Below are positions 18,530 through 27,352 of a stretch of DNA of 64,000 bases, one piece after another (the stretch's first letter is position 1; each line of letters opens with the position of its first letter). The notes below the pieces were generated by a model that was not told the DNA's origin, made no database searches, and saw only the letters and a program-made list of their open reading frames with translations. Source of the stretch: Bartonella sp. CM31XJBT (GTDB taxonomy: Bacteria > Pseudomonadota > Alphaproteobacteria > Rhizobiales > Rhizobiaceae); the NCBI RefSeq assembly GCF_028618555.1, contig NZ_JAQITD010000007.1, positions 33,750 to 97,749 of the forward strand, read 5' to 3'. The position numbers and the translations under genes are program-made.

Positions 18530-19910
18530 AACCAAACGTTTTTCTAACCCTTCTCACACGGGCTTATCCCCCTCTCACAACCCTCACGGCTCTTGAGCAA
18601 CCACACACCATTTTACAGTTTCACGCTTTTACGATTTTAAAAATTTACAGAAAACAACAAACTTCCGATCAACCGCCCCATTAAAGCCTATACAAGCCTA
18701 TTACAAACCTATCATCAGCCTATTCATTGCCATCAACCCTTTTCCCCAACGCCCTCCATTACTCCATTCCAATTTTGACGCATTTCACAATCCAACCATC
18801 CTCCATTGGCACCTTTTCTCCCCAACCGCCCCACAACCATCACGGCTCTTGAGCAACCACACACCCTTTTACAGTTTCACGTTTTTACGATTTTGCAAAT
18901 TCACAGAAAACTAGCAAACTGCCGATAAACCGCCCCATTAAAGCCTATCACCAGCCTATTACAAACCTATCACCAGCCTATTCATTGCCATCAACCCTTT
19001 TCCCCCAACGCCCTCCATTCCCCCATTCCAATTTTGACGCATTGCACAATCCAACCATCCTCCATTGGCACCTTTTCTCCCCAACCGCCCCACAACCATC
19101 ACGGCTCTTGAGCAACCACATACCCTTTTACAGTTTCACGCTTTTACGATTTTGCAAATTCACAGAAAACTAGCAAACTGCCGATAAACCGCCCCATTAA
19201 AGCCTATACAAGCCTATTACAAACCTATCATCAGCCTATTCATTGCCATCAGCCCTTTTCCCCCAACGCCCTCCATTACCCCATTCCTCCATTACCCCAT
19301 TCCAATTTTGACGCATTGCACAATCCAACCATCCTCCATTGACACCTCTTCTCCCCAACCGCCCCACAACCATCACGGCTCTTGACCAACCACACACCCT
19401 TTTACAGTTTCACGTTTTTACGATTTTGCAAATTCACAGAAAACAAGCAAACTGCCGATAAACCGCCCCATTAAAGCCTATACAAACCTATTACAAACCT
19501 ACCATCAGCCTATTCATTGCCATCAGCCCTTTTCCCCCAACGCCCTCCATTCCCCCAACGCGCCCTCCATTACCCCATTCCAATTTTGACGCATTGCACA
19601 ATCCAACCTTTATGCCTCCATTGGCACCTTTTCTCCCCAACCGCCCCACAACCATCACGGCTCTTGAGCAACCACACGCCCTATTACAGTTTCACGTTTT
19701 TACGATTTTGCAAATTCACAGAAAACAACAAACTTCCGATCAACCGCCCCATTAAAGCCTATACAAGCCTATTACAAACCTATCACCAGCCTATTCATTG
19801 CCATCAACCCTTTTCCCCAGAGATCAGCGTAAAATGAGAAAAACAATCGATGCCCTCCTCCCAAGCCGTGAAGCAATGGCATGCCCAAGCCGTGAAGCAA
19901 TGGCATGATC
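18530..19910. repeat. Five tandem units of 253-282 bp
   Basis: The landmark CACGGCTCTTGA occurs near 18588, 18841, 19099, 19373 and 19655. Each unit also contains ACCGCCCCATTAAAGCCTAT, CAGCCTATTCATTGCCATCA and CCAATTTTGACGCAT. Units differ by local duplication of short words (CCTATTACAAACCTATCA; CTCCATTACCCCATTCC). No unit encodes a convincing protein on either strand. The array ends with two copies of a fragment of the upstream gene (GTGAAGCAATGGCATG). Confidence 0.9.
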
Positions 19911-19941
19911 TAAAACTTATGCCTCCCCCATGACACGAGCA

Positions 19942-20118
19942 CTACATGCGCTTTTTCAGCGCTGCGTTTAATTGTTTGGTAACCTTGTAATACGAGATCA
20001 AACGCTTGATAAAAGAAATATACAGTGCCACAATGGGTATTGTTAAGAAAAAATCAAAAACACCCCCCAGCAGAATGATCAAAATCACCGTCCAAGCTGC
20101 CGCCATTTCGTAATGCAT
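19942..20118 (-). CDS. Module B small membrane protein
   Basis: 58 residues, ATG 20118 behind GAAGGGGATAAA. One membrane helix (about 8-32) is followed by ALYISFIKRLISYYKVTKQLNAALKKRM, the basic B-module tail found in the family C proteins and in A-B fusions. The start lies 16 bases after the end of the preceding A module, the usual A then B order. Last gene of the 20-24 kb minus-strand cluster. Confidence 0.65.
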   Translation of the reverse strand: MHYEMAAAWTVILIILLGGVFDFFLTIPIVALYISFIKRLISYYKVTKQLNAALKKRM

Positions 20119-20133
20119 TTTATCCCCTTCTCT

Positions 20134-20710
20134 TTATAAATTGATTGATTGGGTTGCTTCAGTCACTTCTTCCAACTGCTGAATCTTCTTTTTCAATCGA
20201 TGGGTTAAAATTTCACGAAGGATCACAACAACAGGGATCGTTGCAAAAATACATACCGATAAAAAAAACCAGAAAAGCAAGAGAATGGCAAGATATTCAA
20301 ATCTGCTCTCATCTACCTCAGCAGCTATCCCTTTAGAGAAAATCACATAGACATAAGCTTTGAAAAACATAATGATGAAAGAGAGGCATGCGTGGAGGAT
20401 ATAATCTTTGCGTGAAAAAGCGAGCCATTTTTTTTAACGAATAGGAACTTATCTGTGTTTCTAGTGCTAAGTTTTGCGGCACTCTCTCTTTTTCTTTTCC
20501 GCTTTTTTCAAAGAAACAAAAACGCTGTGGATGTTCTTTCATCAAACGTCTTTGTTTTTTCACTCTGTAATAGAGCCTCAAACGCTTGATTAAAGAATAA
20601 TAAGGCGCCACAATAATCATATTCACAAAAATGGCAAAAACTGTAACTGCATTTAGAAGAAAATATCCAACCGGCAGAAACAAAATAAAAAACGCGATCT
20701 CACCCCTCAT
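20134..20710 (-). pseudogene. Module B-A membrane protein split by a frameshift at an A8 tract
   Basis: From ATG 20710 (GAGG upstream) the frame gives a membrane helix and a B tail (YYSLIKRLRLYYRVKKQRRLMKE), then SSYSLKK and an aberrant end. A shift at eight A (minus strand; 20428-20435) restores KKWLAFSRKDYILHACLSFIIM and leads into the open frame ending at 20134 with ILTHRLKKKIQQLEEVTEATQ, a normal A tail. The restored protein would be about 190 residues. Expressed only if the tract slips; otherwise a broken gene. Confidence 0.6.
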
Positions 20711-20743
20711 GTGTATAACCTCATTGATTAATCTCTTGCTGCT

Positions 20744-21094
20744 TTATTTTTTTTTTAGTTTTTTCTTTATTTTTTCCAATTTACGCTCTTTAAAACGACA
20801 AATGCCCCACAAAATAGGAAGGGGTGTGAGAAGACAAAACCATATCAACACTGGTAAGAGAAAAATAAGAGAACCAATTCCTTCCCATCTTGTCCATTGC
20901 AACGGCTGTACCAGAGATTTTGCACCCGCAGAAACTTCTAAAGCCATCATGATAAGGCATGTACAAAACATGATAAAAAAGCGGCACCCTATTATTTTAC
21001 ACCTTCCCACCCCTTTACGCCTTTCCACTGAAGACACCATAAATTTTCTAAATGAAAAGAAAGACTCTTCAAATGTTGCTTTTTTCTCCTGCAT
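20744..21094 (-). CDS. Module A-like membrane protein
   Basis: 116 residues, ATG 21094 behind AGAGGGGAACA. The N-terminal part (EESFFSFRKFMVSS) resembles the shared pre-helix segment of module A. Two hydrophobic stretches follow (about 38-56 and 76-98), then a very basic tail (KERKLEKIKKKLKKK). It is more divergent than the others and could be partly decayed. It lies between the family C gene and the frameshifted B-A gene, in the same direction. Confidence 0.55.
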   Translation of the reverse strand: MQEKKATFEESFFSFRKFMVSSVERRKGVGRCKIIGCRFFIMFCTCLIMMALEVSAGAKSLVQPLQWTRWEGIGSLIFLLPVLIWFCLLTPLPILWGICRFKERKLEKIKKKLKKK

Positions 21095-21182
21095 TGTTCC
21101 CCTCTGCTTTTACGCTTCGCGCTTTTTACGCTCTATTTTTAGGTTTAAGCTCTTTTTAACTTATCTAAACTCTTTATTTTTC

Positions 21183-22334
21183 TCAATAAATTTTTTCCTC
21201 AACCCTAATTTCTACATCCATATATTCTAACTCCCCATCCTTTATGTAAAGAATATGAGGACGATAGTTTTTTCCATCAACTTCACAAATCGCGTCCTTT
21301 TCGTAAACAAAATATCCCTGTTGCCTTAATTCTTCTCTTTTTTCCTCGATCAATTTTTCATAAGAATCTCTTCTTCTATTGCACAAATTGGGATCTGTAG
21401 CTCTAAAACATTCATAGCTTTCTACCTCCATGGAAAAATCCTTTGCCGCCTGTTGAAGCAAATCGTAACTGGGTTGCTTTGTCTTTTCTACCGCTTGAGC
21501 GATCACCATTGCGCGTTCCAGATGCTCCTCTTCGATGCTTGTTTCAAAGCCCAGCTTCTCACCTTCCATAAAGCTTTTCTGATAAGAGTGTAAAGTTTCA
21601 ACATCGCCCATCAAAGCCAGAGCTGCAAGATAACGCAGGGAATAAGAAGCCAACCGAGGGACCACAGTTTTGTTTTCCCAAGGCAGGATTCTATATTGAG
21701 AGTGAAGCATCTTGCCAAGATCAACCTCAGTCATTGCCTTTTCTAAAGCTTTCTCGAGTGCACGACGTAAACATCCAACGCTTACCTTTTCTTCAAAAAT
21801 TTCCACCCCCTTCACATCAAAACTCAATTCAAGAGCAATCAAGCCTCCAGAATTATAAGGGTCTATCGTTTGGCAAGCCGCCGCATGGATACCAGAAACC
21901 ACCGCAATTGCACAATCAAATCGCGGATACCCCTTCTCAGCATTATAAAGAAACTGCACTTCACGATCTGGTAAATAATAGGTGGCCAAATGATCCCCTT
22001 TTCCCTCAATTTCCACCTTCCACCCCAAACTCTTTAAAAGCGCCGTTGCACTTTCCATCGTTAAGATTTCTTCATCAGAAAGAGAAAACTCTTTTTCCTC
22101 AGATAACGGCTTAATCATCGGCGTTTCTCCACTAGACGGCTCAAAAGCGACAGGTTGTTCAAGCACGCGGCTTAATTCTTTTGTCACTTGGCAATACAGT
22201 CTCACCCGCTTGAAAGTAGAGTAATACAATGCCCAAATAAACATCACGCACACAGCAGAAAGCAGCGTGAAAAGCGTCAAGCCCACACCCCACGAGAGTA
22301 CAACAACAATATCCATCATTTTAATATCTATCAT
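21183..22334 (-). CDS. Membrane-anchored protein with soluble domain (family C), paralogue 2
   Basis: 383 residues, ATG 22334 behind GGGGCAGGGAAA. Helix at about 12-35, then B tail (YYSTFKRVRLYCQVTKELSRVLEQ), then the soluble domain with ESATALLKSLGWKVEIEGKG, LPDREVQFLYN, AAACQTIDPYNSGG, EKLGFETSIEEEHLERAMVI and a C-terminal ILYIKDGELEYMDVEI. It is about half identical by eye to the 12.3-kb paralogue, with the same motifs conserved, which suggests function under selection. It follows a module A gene by 13 bases, as the first paralogue does. Confidence 0.75.
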   Translation of the reverse strand: MIDIKMMDIVVVLSWGVGLTLFTLLSAVCVMFIWALYYSTFKRVRLYCQVTKELSRVLEQPVAFEPSSGETPMIKPLSEEKEFSLSDEEILTMESATALLKSLGWKVEIEGKGDHLATYYLPDREVQFLYNAEKGYPRFDCAIAVVSGIHAAACQTIDPYNSGGLIALELSFDVKGVEIFEEKVSVGCLRRALEKALEKAMTEVDLGKMLHSQYRILPWENKTVVPRLASYSLRYLAALALMGDVETLHSYQKSFMEGEKLGFETSIEEEHLERAMVIAQAVEKTKQPSYDLLQQAAKDFSMEVESYECFRATDPNLCNRRRDSYEKLIEEKREELRQQGYFVYEKDAICEVDGKNYRPHILYIKDGELEYMDVEIRVEEKIY

Positions 22335-22347
22335 TTTCCCTGCCCCT

Positions 22348-22713
22348 TCATGCGCTGTTTTGTTGAGAAGCGGTTTTTCTCCGCTTCCAGATTGCTTGCT
22401 CCAACATATCGATCTTTTCTTTCAACAGAACCGTGAAAATGATACGAACCACAAAGGCAACAGGGATGAACAAAAAAATAAACCATGATATAAGCTGCAT
22501 GATTAACGAGAGAGCTGCCACGACATCCCCTTCCCACTCCGCCAACTTCCACCCAAGCAACATGGGTACGAAGCGAAGAGCCATTCTTAAAGCTGCCACA
22601 ATGAAAGCAATACAAAAGATGACTTTATAATTTTTGCGTGTCAGAAACGCTTCTTCAAGCGCAAAAGACCGTAATTCCTCATCCAATGATACATTTTTTC
22701 CATTGCCCCTCAT
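22348..22713 (-). CDS. Module A membrane protein (tandem copy 1)
   Basis: 121 residues, ATG 22713 behind GAGGGATAAAAA. N-terminus MRGNGKN, then FALEEAFLTRKNYKVIFCIAFIV leading into helix 1, a second helix (IFLFIPVAFVVRIIF) and tail LLKEKIDMLEQAIWKRRKTASQQ. It is 13 bases upstream of the family C gene. The two genes upstream are near-identical over the first 45 and last 35 residues but differ in the middle, where the loop between the helices lies. Confidence 0.7.
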   Translation of the reverse strand: MRGNGKNVSLDEELRSFALEEAFLTRKNYKVIFCIAFIVAALRMALRFVPMLLGWKLAEWEGDVVAALSLIMQLISWFIFLFIPVAFVVRIIFTVLLKEKIDMLEQAIWKRRKTASQQNSA

Positions 22714-22744
22714 TTTTTATCCCTCATTTGTTTCAATTTTCAAG

Positions 22745-22920
22745 CCATTTTCATGAACCGAAGCTTTCGTCCTCACAATGAATGAGGGTTCATCAATATC
22801 AAGCGCTTGTATCCCTCATCTTTTATAAAGACAATATCAAGGGTGCATTTTTTTTCCATCACCTTCAAACATCGCACGAATAGAAGGTCTCTCCTACAAC
22901 GCATGAGAATATATAAAGAC
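22745..22920 (-). pseudogene. Remnant of a family C gene 3' end (tail 1)
   Basis: The minus strand reads, with frameshifts, the family C C-terminus (compare YIKDGE...MDI) followed by DEPSFIVRTKASVHENGLKIE. The same ~150 bp lies near 23345-23520 and 23935-24060. It separates the tandem module A genes, so the repeating unit is module A plus a family C tail. Confidence 0.5.
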
Positions 22921-22944
22921 CAGTATTCATTTTCTGCCCTCCCT

Positions 22945-23310
22945 TCACGCGCTGTTTTGTTGAGAAGCGGTTTTTCTTCGCTGCCAGATTTCTTGATCCA
23001 ACATATCGATCTTTTTTTTCAACAAACGCGTAAAGATGATACGGACCACAAAGGCAACAGGAATGAGTACAAAAATTAAATCTAATATAACCTGCACGAT
23101 GCAAAAGAGAACTGTTATAACATCCCCTTCCCACCCCGCCAACTTCCACTCAAGCCACATGAGTAAGAAGAGAAGAGCCGTTCTTAAAGCTGCCACAATG
23201 AAAGCAATACAAAAGATGACTTTATAATTTTTGCTTGTCAAAAACGCTTCTTCAAGCGAAAAAGACCGTGGTTCTTTATCCAATGGTGAATTTTTTCCAT
23301 TGCCCCTCAT
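22945..23310 (-). CDS. Module A membrane protein (tandem copy 2)
   Basis: 121 residues, ATG 23310 behind GAGGGATAAAAA. Same ends as copy 1 (MRGNGKN...; FSLEEAFLTSKNYKVIF; LLKKKIDMLDQEIWQRRKTASQQ) with a different segment around residues 55-75. The shared 5' leader and Shine-Dalgarno suggest all three copies are still translated. Confidence 0.7.
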   Translation of the reverse strand: MRGNGKNSPLDKEPRSFSLEEAFLTSKNYKVIFCIAFIVAALRTALLFLLMWLEWKLAGWEGDVITVLFCIVQVILDLIFVLIPVAFVVRIIFTRLLKKKIDMLDQEIWQRRKTASQQNSA

Positions 23311-23344
23311 TTTTTATCCCTCATTTGTTTCAATTTCTAAGCCA

Positions 23345-23520
23345 TTTTCATGAACCGAAGCTTTCGTCCTCACAATGAATGAGAGTTCATCAATATCAAG
23401 CGCTTGTATCCTTCATCTTTTATAAAGACAATATCAAGAGTGCATTTTTTTTCCATCACCTTCAAACATCGCACGAATAGAAGGTCTCTCCTACAACGCA
23501 TGAGAATATATAAAGACCAG
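23345..23520 (-). pseudogene. Remnant of a family C gene 3' end (tail 2)
   Basis: Near-identical to 22745-22920 (shared words CAAACATCGCACGAATAGAA and TGAACCGAAGCTTTCGTCCT). No intact reading frame. Confidence 0.5.
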
Positions 23521-23541
23521 TATTCATTTTCTGCCCGCCCT

Positions 23542-23898
23542 TCACGCGCTGTTTTGTTGGTAAGCGGTTTTTCTTCGCTGCCAGATTTCTTGATCCAACT
23601 TATCGATCTTTTTTTTCAACAAACGCGTAAAGATGATACGGACCACAAAGGCAACAGGAATGAGCACAAAAAGAAGCATTGATATAAAACCCAATATTAA
23701 TGTTAAAATGAACAGGATATAATTCGACCACTCTGTCAAATCCCACTCAAAAAATATAACGAGTGCCACTTTAAAAGCGGTAATAATGAAAGCAATGCAA
23801 AAGATGACTTTATAATTTTTGCTTGTCAAAAACGCTTCTTCAAGCGAAAAAGACCGTAACTCTTCATACAATGGTGCATTTTTTCCATTGCCCCTCAT
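23542..23898 (-). CDS. Module A membrane protein (tandem copy 3)
   Basis: 118 residues, ATG 23898 behind GAGGGATAAAAA. N-terminus and tail match copies 1 and 2; the middle (about residues 40-80, FKVALVIFFEWDLTEWSNYI...) is unrelated in sequence though still hydrophobic. Such variable centres within conserved ends would fit gene conversion at the ends or diversifying selection in the loop. Confidence 0.7.
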   Translation of the reverse strand: MRGNGKNAPLYEELRSFSLEEAFLTSKNYKVIFCIAFIITAFKVALVIFFEWDLTEWSNYILFILTLILGFISMLLFVLIPVAFVVRIIFTRLLKKKIDKLDQEIWQRRKTAYQQNSA

Positions 23899-23934
23899 TT
23901 TTTATCCCTCATTTGTTTCAATTTTCAAGCCATT

Positions 23935-25180
23935 TTCATGAACCGAAGCTTTCGTCCTCACAATGGATGAGGGTTCATCAATATCAAGCGTTTGTATCCC
24001 TCATCTTTTATAAAGACAATATCAGGGGTGCTTTTTTTTCATCAACTTCAAACATCATGTTTTTATTTCCCCACAATATATTCTCTGCTGTCTTAAGGCT
24101 TCTCTTTTCTCGTCGATCAAATTTTCATAAAAATATCTTCTTCTATTGCACAAATTTGGGTCTCTGACTCTAAAATTCTAAGTGCTCTTTTTATTTTCAG
24201 GAAGATAAGCTGCTTTCCAAAGAAGAAGCAAACGAGTGCAAGAAAATCGTAACGAAGTTGCTTTGTCTTTATGACGATTTGAATCATCAACAACAAAACC
24301 GGCCCAAATTGATTTTTTCGATATTTTTTTCAAAGCCAAAACTTTCATCTTCCATAAAGCTTTTATGAGAAAGCTGCCAAATGTTAACATCAGCAAGCAA
24401 TGTCAAAGCCCCAAGGGTGTGCAAGTAAAGAAGAAGCCACTTGAGAGATAGAACAATTTCCTTTCCCCAAGGTGGTGCCCCCATATTGAAAGCCCAAACA
24501 CGCGGCCAAGATCACCCTCAGTCCCAGATCAACCTCAGTCATCGCCTTATCTCAAGCTTCCTCAAGCACACGACGTAAACGCCCTACGCTTACCTTTTCC
24601 TCAAAAATTTTCAATCTCTTTTCCTTAAAACCCACCCCTTTGCCTCAATGCCTCGTTGTCAATCTGGCACCCCCCCAAAATGATAAAGCCCCAAAATGAT
24701 AAGGATTAATTATTTGGCAAGCCGCCGCATGAATACCAGCGTCTCTCACAATTCCATAACCAAATTGCACAAAACCTTTTTCATCCAGAGAGAGAGAAAC
24801 TGTCCTTAGCGGTCTCGTAAATAAATAACGGTCTCGTAAATAAATAGATATCTCTCTTTTCTTTCAATTTCCCCCCTCCACCCCAAGCTCTTTAAAAGCA
24901 CTATTACACTTTCCATAGAGCAAAACGTCTTGATCAAAAACTTAAGCTTTTGGCGCGTCTTCTCTATGCGTCTTGCCTCTCCACCTGCAAGAAAATGGGC
25001 TCTTCTTCCCCAAACACCAGAATATCTTTTGCTTCAAGTATCGATTTTTCGCTCTCAATATCGCTTGGTAAGACAGATTTTTATGCTTGATAAAAGAAAA
25101 TAAGTTACAAGATTTTCACTCTTTAAGAAAACACCAACAGCAAGTAAAATCCAAGAGCAGCCCCTCTTCACTTTCCCCTT
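23935..25180 (-). pseudogene. Decayed family C gene (copy 3)
   Basis: Pieces in several frames match the family C proteins in order on the minus strand: an N-terminal part near 25.0-25.1 kb, MESVIVLLKSLGW near 24.9 kb, GIHAAACQIINPYHFG near 24.7 kb, LRRVLEEA... near 24.55 kb, SFMEDESFGFEKNIEKI near 24.3 kb, and a C-terminal IKDEGYKRL near 24.0 kb. Many stops and frameshifts. A closely similar but shorter relic lies at 28.0-28.8 kb. Confidence 0.65.
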
Positions 25181-25382
25181 AAAAGCTCACAAGAATCCCC
25201 ACTCAAGCAAGAATCCCCACTCAAGCAAGAGCACCTCTCAAGCAAAAGCACCTCTCAAGCAAAAGCACCAATTCTTTAAAAAACACGACACAAATATAAA
25301 AAAGCATAAAACGAGAAGTACACCCATGCACCTTAATGAACAAGTCAAAAGCAAGGCTCAACAAAAGCCTCTCTTCACTTTT

Positions 25383-25686
25383 TCCCCTCGCTCATTTTCC
25401 CCTCGCTCATTTTCCCCTCGCTCACTTTCCCTCGCTCACTTTCCCTCGCTCACTTTCCCTCGCTCACTTTCCCTCGCTCACTTTCCCTCGCTCACTTTCC
25501 CTCGCTCACTTTCCCTCGCTCACTTTCCCTCGCTCATTTTTCTCTCGCTCACTTTCCCTCGCTCACTTTCCCCTCGCTCACTTTCCCTCGCTCATTTTTC
25601 TCTCGCTCACTTTCCCTCGCTCATTTTCCCCTCGCTCACTTTCCCCTCGCTCACTTTCCCTTCGCTCACTTTCCCCTCGCTCACAT
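25383..25686 (-). repeat. VNTR of 14- and 15-bp units at the 3' end of a module A gene
   Basis: About 21 copies of GTGAGCGAGGGGAAA (minus strand) or its 14-bp form lacking one G. Fifteen-bp units read VSEGK in frame; the first 14-bp unit met by the ribosome gives GAG-GGA-AAG-TGA and ends the protein. The parallel locus at 28.95 kb has only three units. Confidence 0.9.
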
Positions 25687-25981
25687 CGTATAATATGACG
25701 GGAGCTCCTTTCTGCTCAACCTCTTCTTCTAATTGCCGTATCATTTTGTTCAACTGACGGGTCACGATAAAACGCATAATAAAAACAATCGGTAAGAATA
25801 AAAAAGTACAGGCAAGCATCCATGCTAGTGGCTCGAATACGACAAGAGAAACAAAGTCCTCCCCTCTCCATATCTTAACGACAGCAGTTATAACTATTGG
25901 AGCAGTCACTATAACCGTAGAAAGATAGAATATTTTTTTATAGTCTTGCCAAACAAGAGAAAGCTGTTTTTTATCAAACAT
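25607..25981 (-). CDS. Module A membrane protein with VSEGK repeat tail
   Basis: 124 residues, ATG 25981. LSLVWQDYKKIFYLSTVIV leads into helix 1, helix 2 is MLACTFLFLPIVFIMRFIV, and the tail is QLNKMIRQLEEEVEQKG, as in other A modules. After APVILYD come five SEGK pentapeptides encoded by a VNTR; the stop codon is made by the first 14-bp repeat unit. It lies 12 bases after a module B gene. The duplicate at 28960-29289 is the same apart from a handful of residues and only two SEGK units. Confidence 0.7.
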   Translation of the reverse strand: MFDKKQLSLVWQDYKKIFYLSTVIVTAPIVITAVVKIWRGEDFVSLVVFEPLAWMLACTFLFLPIVFIMRFIVTRQLNKMIRQLEEEVEQKGAPVILYDVSEGKVSEGKVSEGKVSEGKMSEGK

Positions 25982-25993
25982 TCTGCTGCTTTT

Positions 25994-26191
25994 TTATTTT
26001 GGGGAGATCTGTTTTAAGGCAATATCGCGTTCACTCAGCACGCATTTCAGTTCCTTTTTCACGCGGCAATACAACCGCGCACGCTTGATAAACAGGTAAT
26101 AAATGACAACGATTGGCACCCATATTAAAACACTTAAGAGCGTAAAGAACAGGAAAGAAATGGCTATTAATGTTATAAGACTACTCGTCAT
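25994..26191 (-). CDS. Module B small membrane protein
   Basis: 65 residues from ATG 26191, behind GAAGGGGGACAAA; six codons upstream are also open but lack a site. Helix at about 7-30, then IYYLFIKRARLYCRVKKELKCVLSERDIALKQ, the typical B tail. It overlaps the preceding gene by 11 bases and precedes a module A gene. Confidence 0.7.
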   Translation of the reverse strand: MTSSLITLIAISFLFFTLLSVLIWVPIVVIYYLFIKRARLYCRVKKELKCVLSERDIALKQISPK

Positions 26192-26738
26192 TTTGTCCCC
26201 CTTCCACATTCTGCATACGCATTGCCTGATCGCGTTGTTGTATCGCTTCTTCCAATTGTTGAAGTATTTTGTTCAATTTTCTCGTTAACTTTATGCACAT
26301 GATCCCAATGATCGGAAAAAAGAGAAGAACCCCTAACCATATAAGGCTCAACAGCTGCATGATAAAGGCAACATTATCATTTTTCCACCATACAAAATTT
26401 GCGATAGAGAAAGCAGATTGCAAAACAGAAAAGAGAATAAGGATAAAAAAGATTATTTTACATTCTTTTGAATAAAAAGGCAGAGATTCTTTGAAGTTAA
26501 GAAAGCGCATTTTCGCATCAAGGGTCTTATGGGCGAGATTGTGTCTTTTCATTTCTCCCCGATCATTGCGCAATTGTTGTATGGCTTGCTTTTGTTGCGT
26601 CGTACTCTTTTTCAAGCCTTGAGCGAGTTTAAAAGATAACCTGATATATTTGATCAACAGGTAAGGAAGCCTAACAATGACCATAACCATTAAAATGGCA
26701 ATGACGATGCCCCCTAAAAAAGCTAAATGTTGCATCAT
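26181..26738 (-). CDS. Module B-A fused membrane protein
   Basis: 185 residues, ATG 26738 behind GGGAGC. Helix 1 (about 6-24) with B tail LLIKYIRLSFKLAQGLKK, a polar coiled region (QQKQAIQQLRNDRGEMKRHN), then FLNFKESLPFYSKECKIIFF and two more helices ending LTRKLNKILQQLEEAIQQRDQAM, a module A. The duplicate at 29501-30058 matches well. The overlap with the next gene suggests translational coupling. Confidence 0.7.
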   Translation of the reverse strand: MMQHLAFLGGIVIAILMVMVIVRLPYLLIKYIRLSFKLAQGLKKSTTQQKQAIQQLRNDRGEMKRHNLAHKTLDAKMRFLNFKESLPFYSKECKIIFFILILFSVLQSAFSIANFVWWKNDNVAFIMQLLSLIWLGVLLFFPIIGIMCIKLTRKLNKILQQLEEAIQQRDQAMRMQNVEGGQNDE

Positions 26739-26795
26739 AATGCTCCCTTTTTTTCCCTATCGTATTGATGTGAAATCATCATTTTTATTCTCTTC

Positions 26796-27344
26796 TCAAG
26801 CAAATGTTTCTAATTCCTTTACTGTTTCTTGCACGCCATACTGAAGGAAACTATGGAGAATTAAAATGACAGGTAAAGAAACAACAATACATGCCCAGAC
26901 CCAAAACAGCAGTTTCATGACAAAATCAATAATGTGAAGCACTATAGGCGCGTAATTGTGCAAAAAAACCGCAGATTTTGGAAGAAAAGCTGAAAAAACG
27001 ACAAAACCTGTGCAAAGTGCAACCATAACGAAGGCGATAGAAAAGATCATAAAATAATCTTTTTTTGAGAGAAGCAAAGATTCTTGAAAAGAAAAGGCAC
27101 GCAACTGTGTTGTAAGAACTGTCCTCTGTCCTCTACCCTCTACCTGATAATGCCCTAAATTCTGCGCTGCACCCTTTTTTAATTTTCGCTGCGTCACCAA
27201 TAACAAGATTGTCCGTTTTATCAACGAATAATAAAGTGCAACGATTGTCACCACGGTAGAAAGGAATACCATAAAAATTGCAGAACAAATAAAAATTGTC
27301 GTCCCTACGGCAGTCAACATTCCAATGATTAAAGAAGCGGTCAC
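26796..27344 (-). CDS. Module B-A fused membrane protein
   Basis: 182 residues with a GTG start at 27344 directly behind GGGGGGAAA. Helix at about 17-40, B tail LYYSLIKRTILLLVTQRKLKKG, then AFSFQESLLLSKKDYFMIFS and two helices ending LQYGVQETVKELETFA. Starts 8 bases after the upstream module A gene. Duplicate at 30107-30631. Confidence 0.7.
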   Translation of the reverse strand: MTASLIIGMLTAVGTTIFICSAIFMVFLSTVVTIVALYYSLIKRTILLLVTQRKLKKGAAQNLGHYQVEGRGQRTVLTTQLRAFSFQESLLLSKKDYFMIFSIAFVMVALCTGFVVFSAFLPKSAVFLHNYAPIVLHIIDFVMKLLFWVWACIVVSLPVILILHSFLQYGVQETVKELETFA

Positions 27345-27352
27345 TTTCCCCC

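Noticed and set aside
25326..25757. Ser/Leu/Arg-rich plus-strand open frames
   Set aside because: Antisense to the VNTR and module A gene, whose minus frame continues into conserved sequence.
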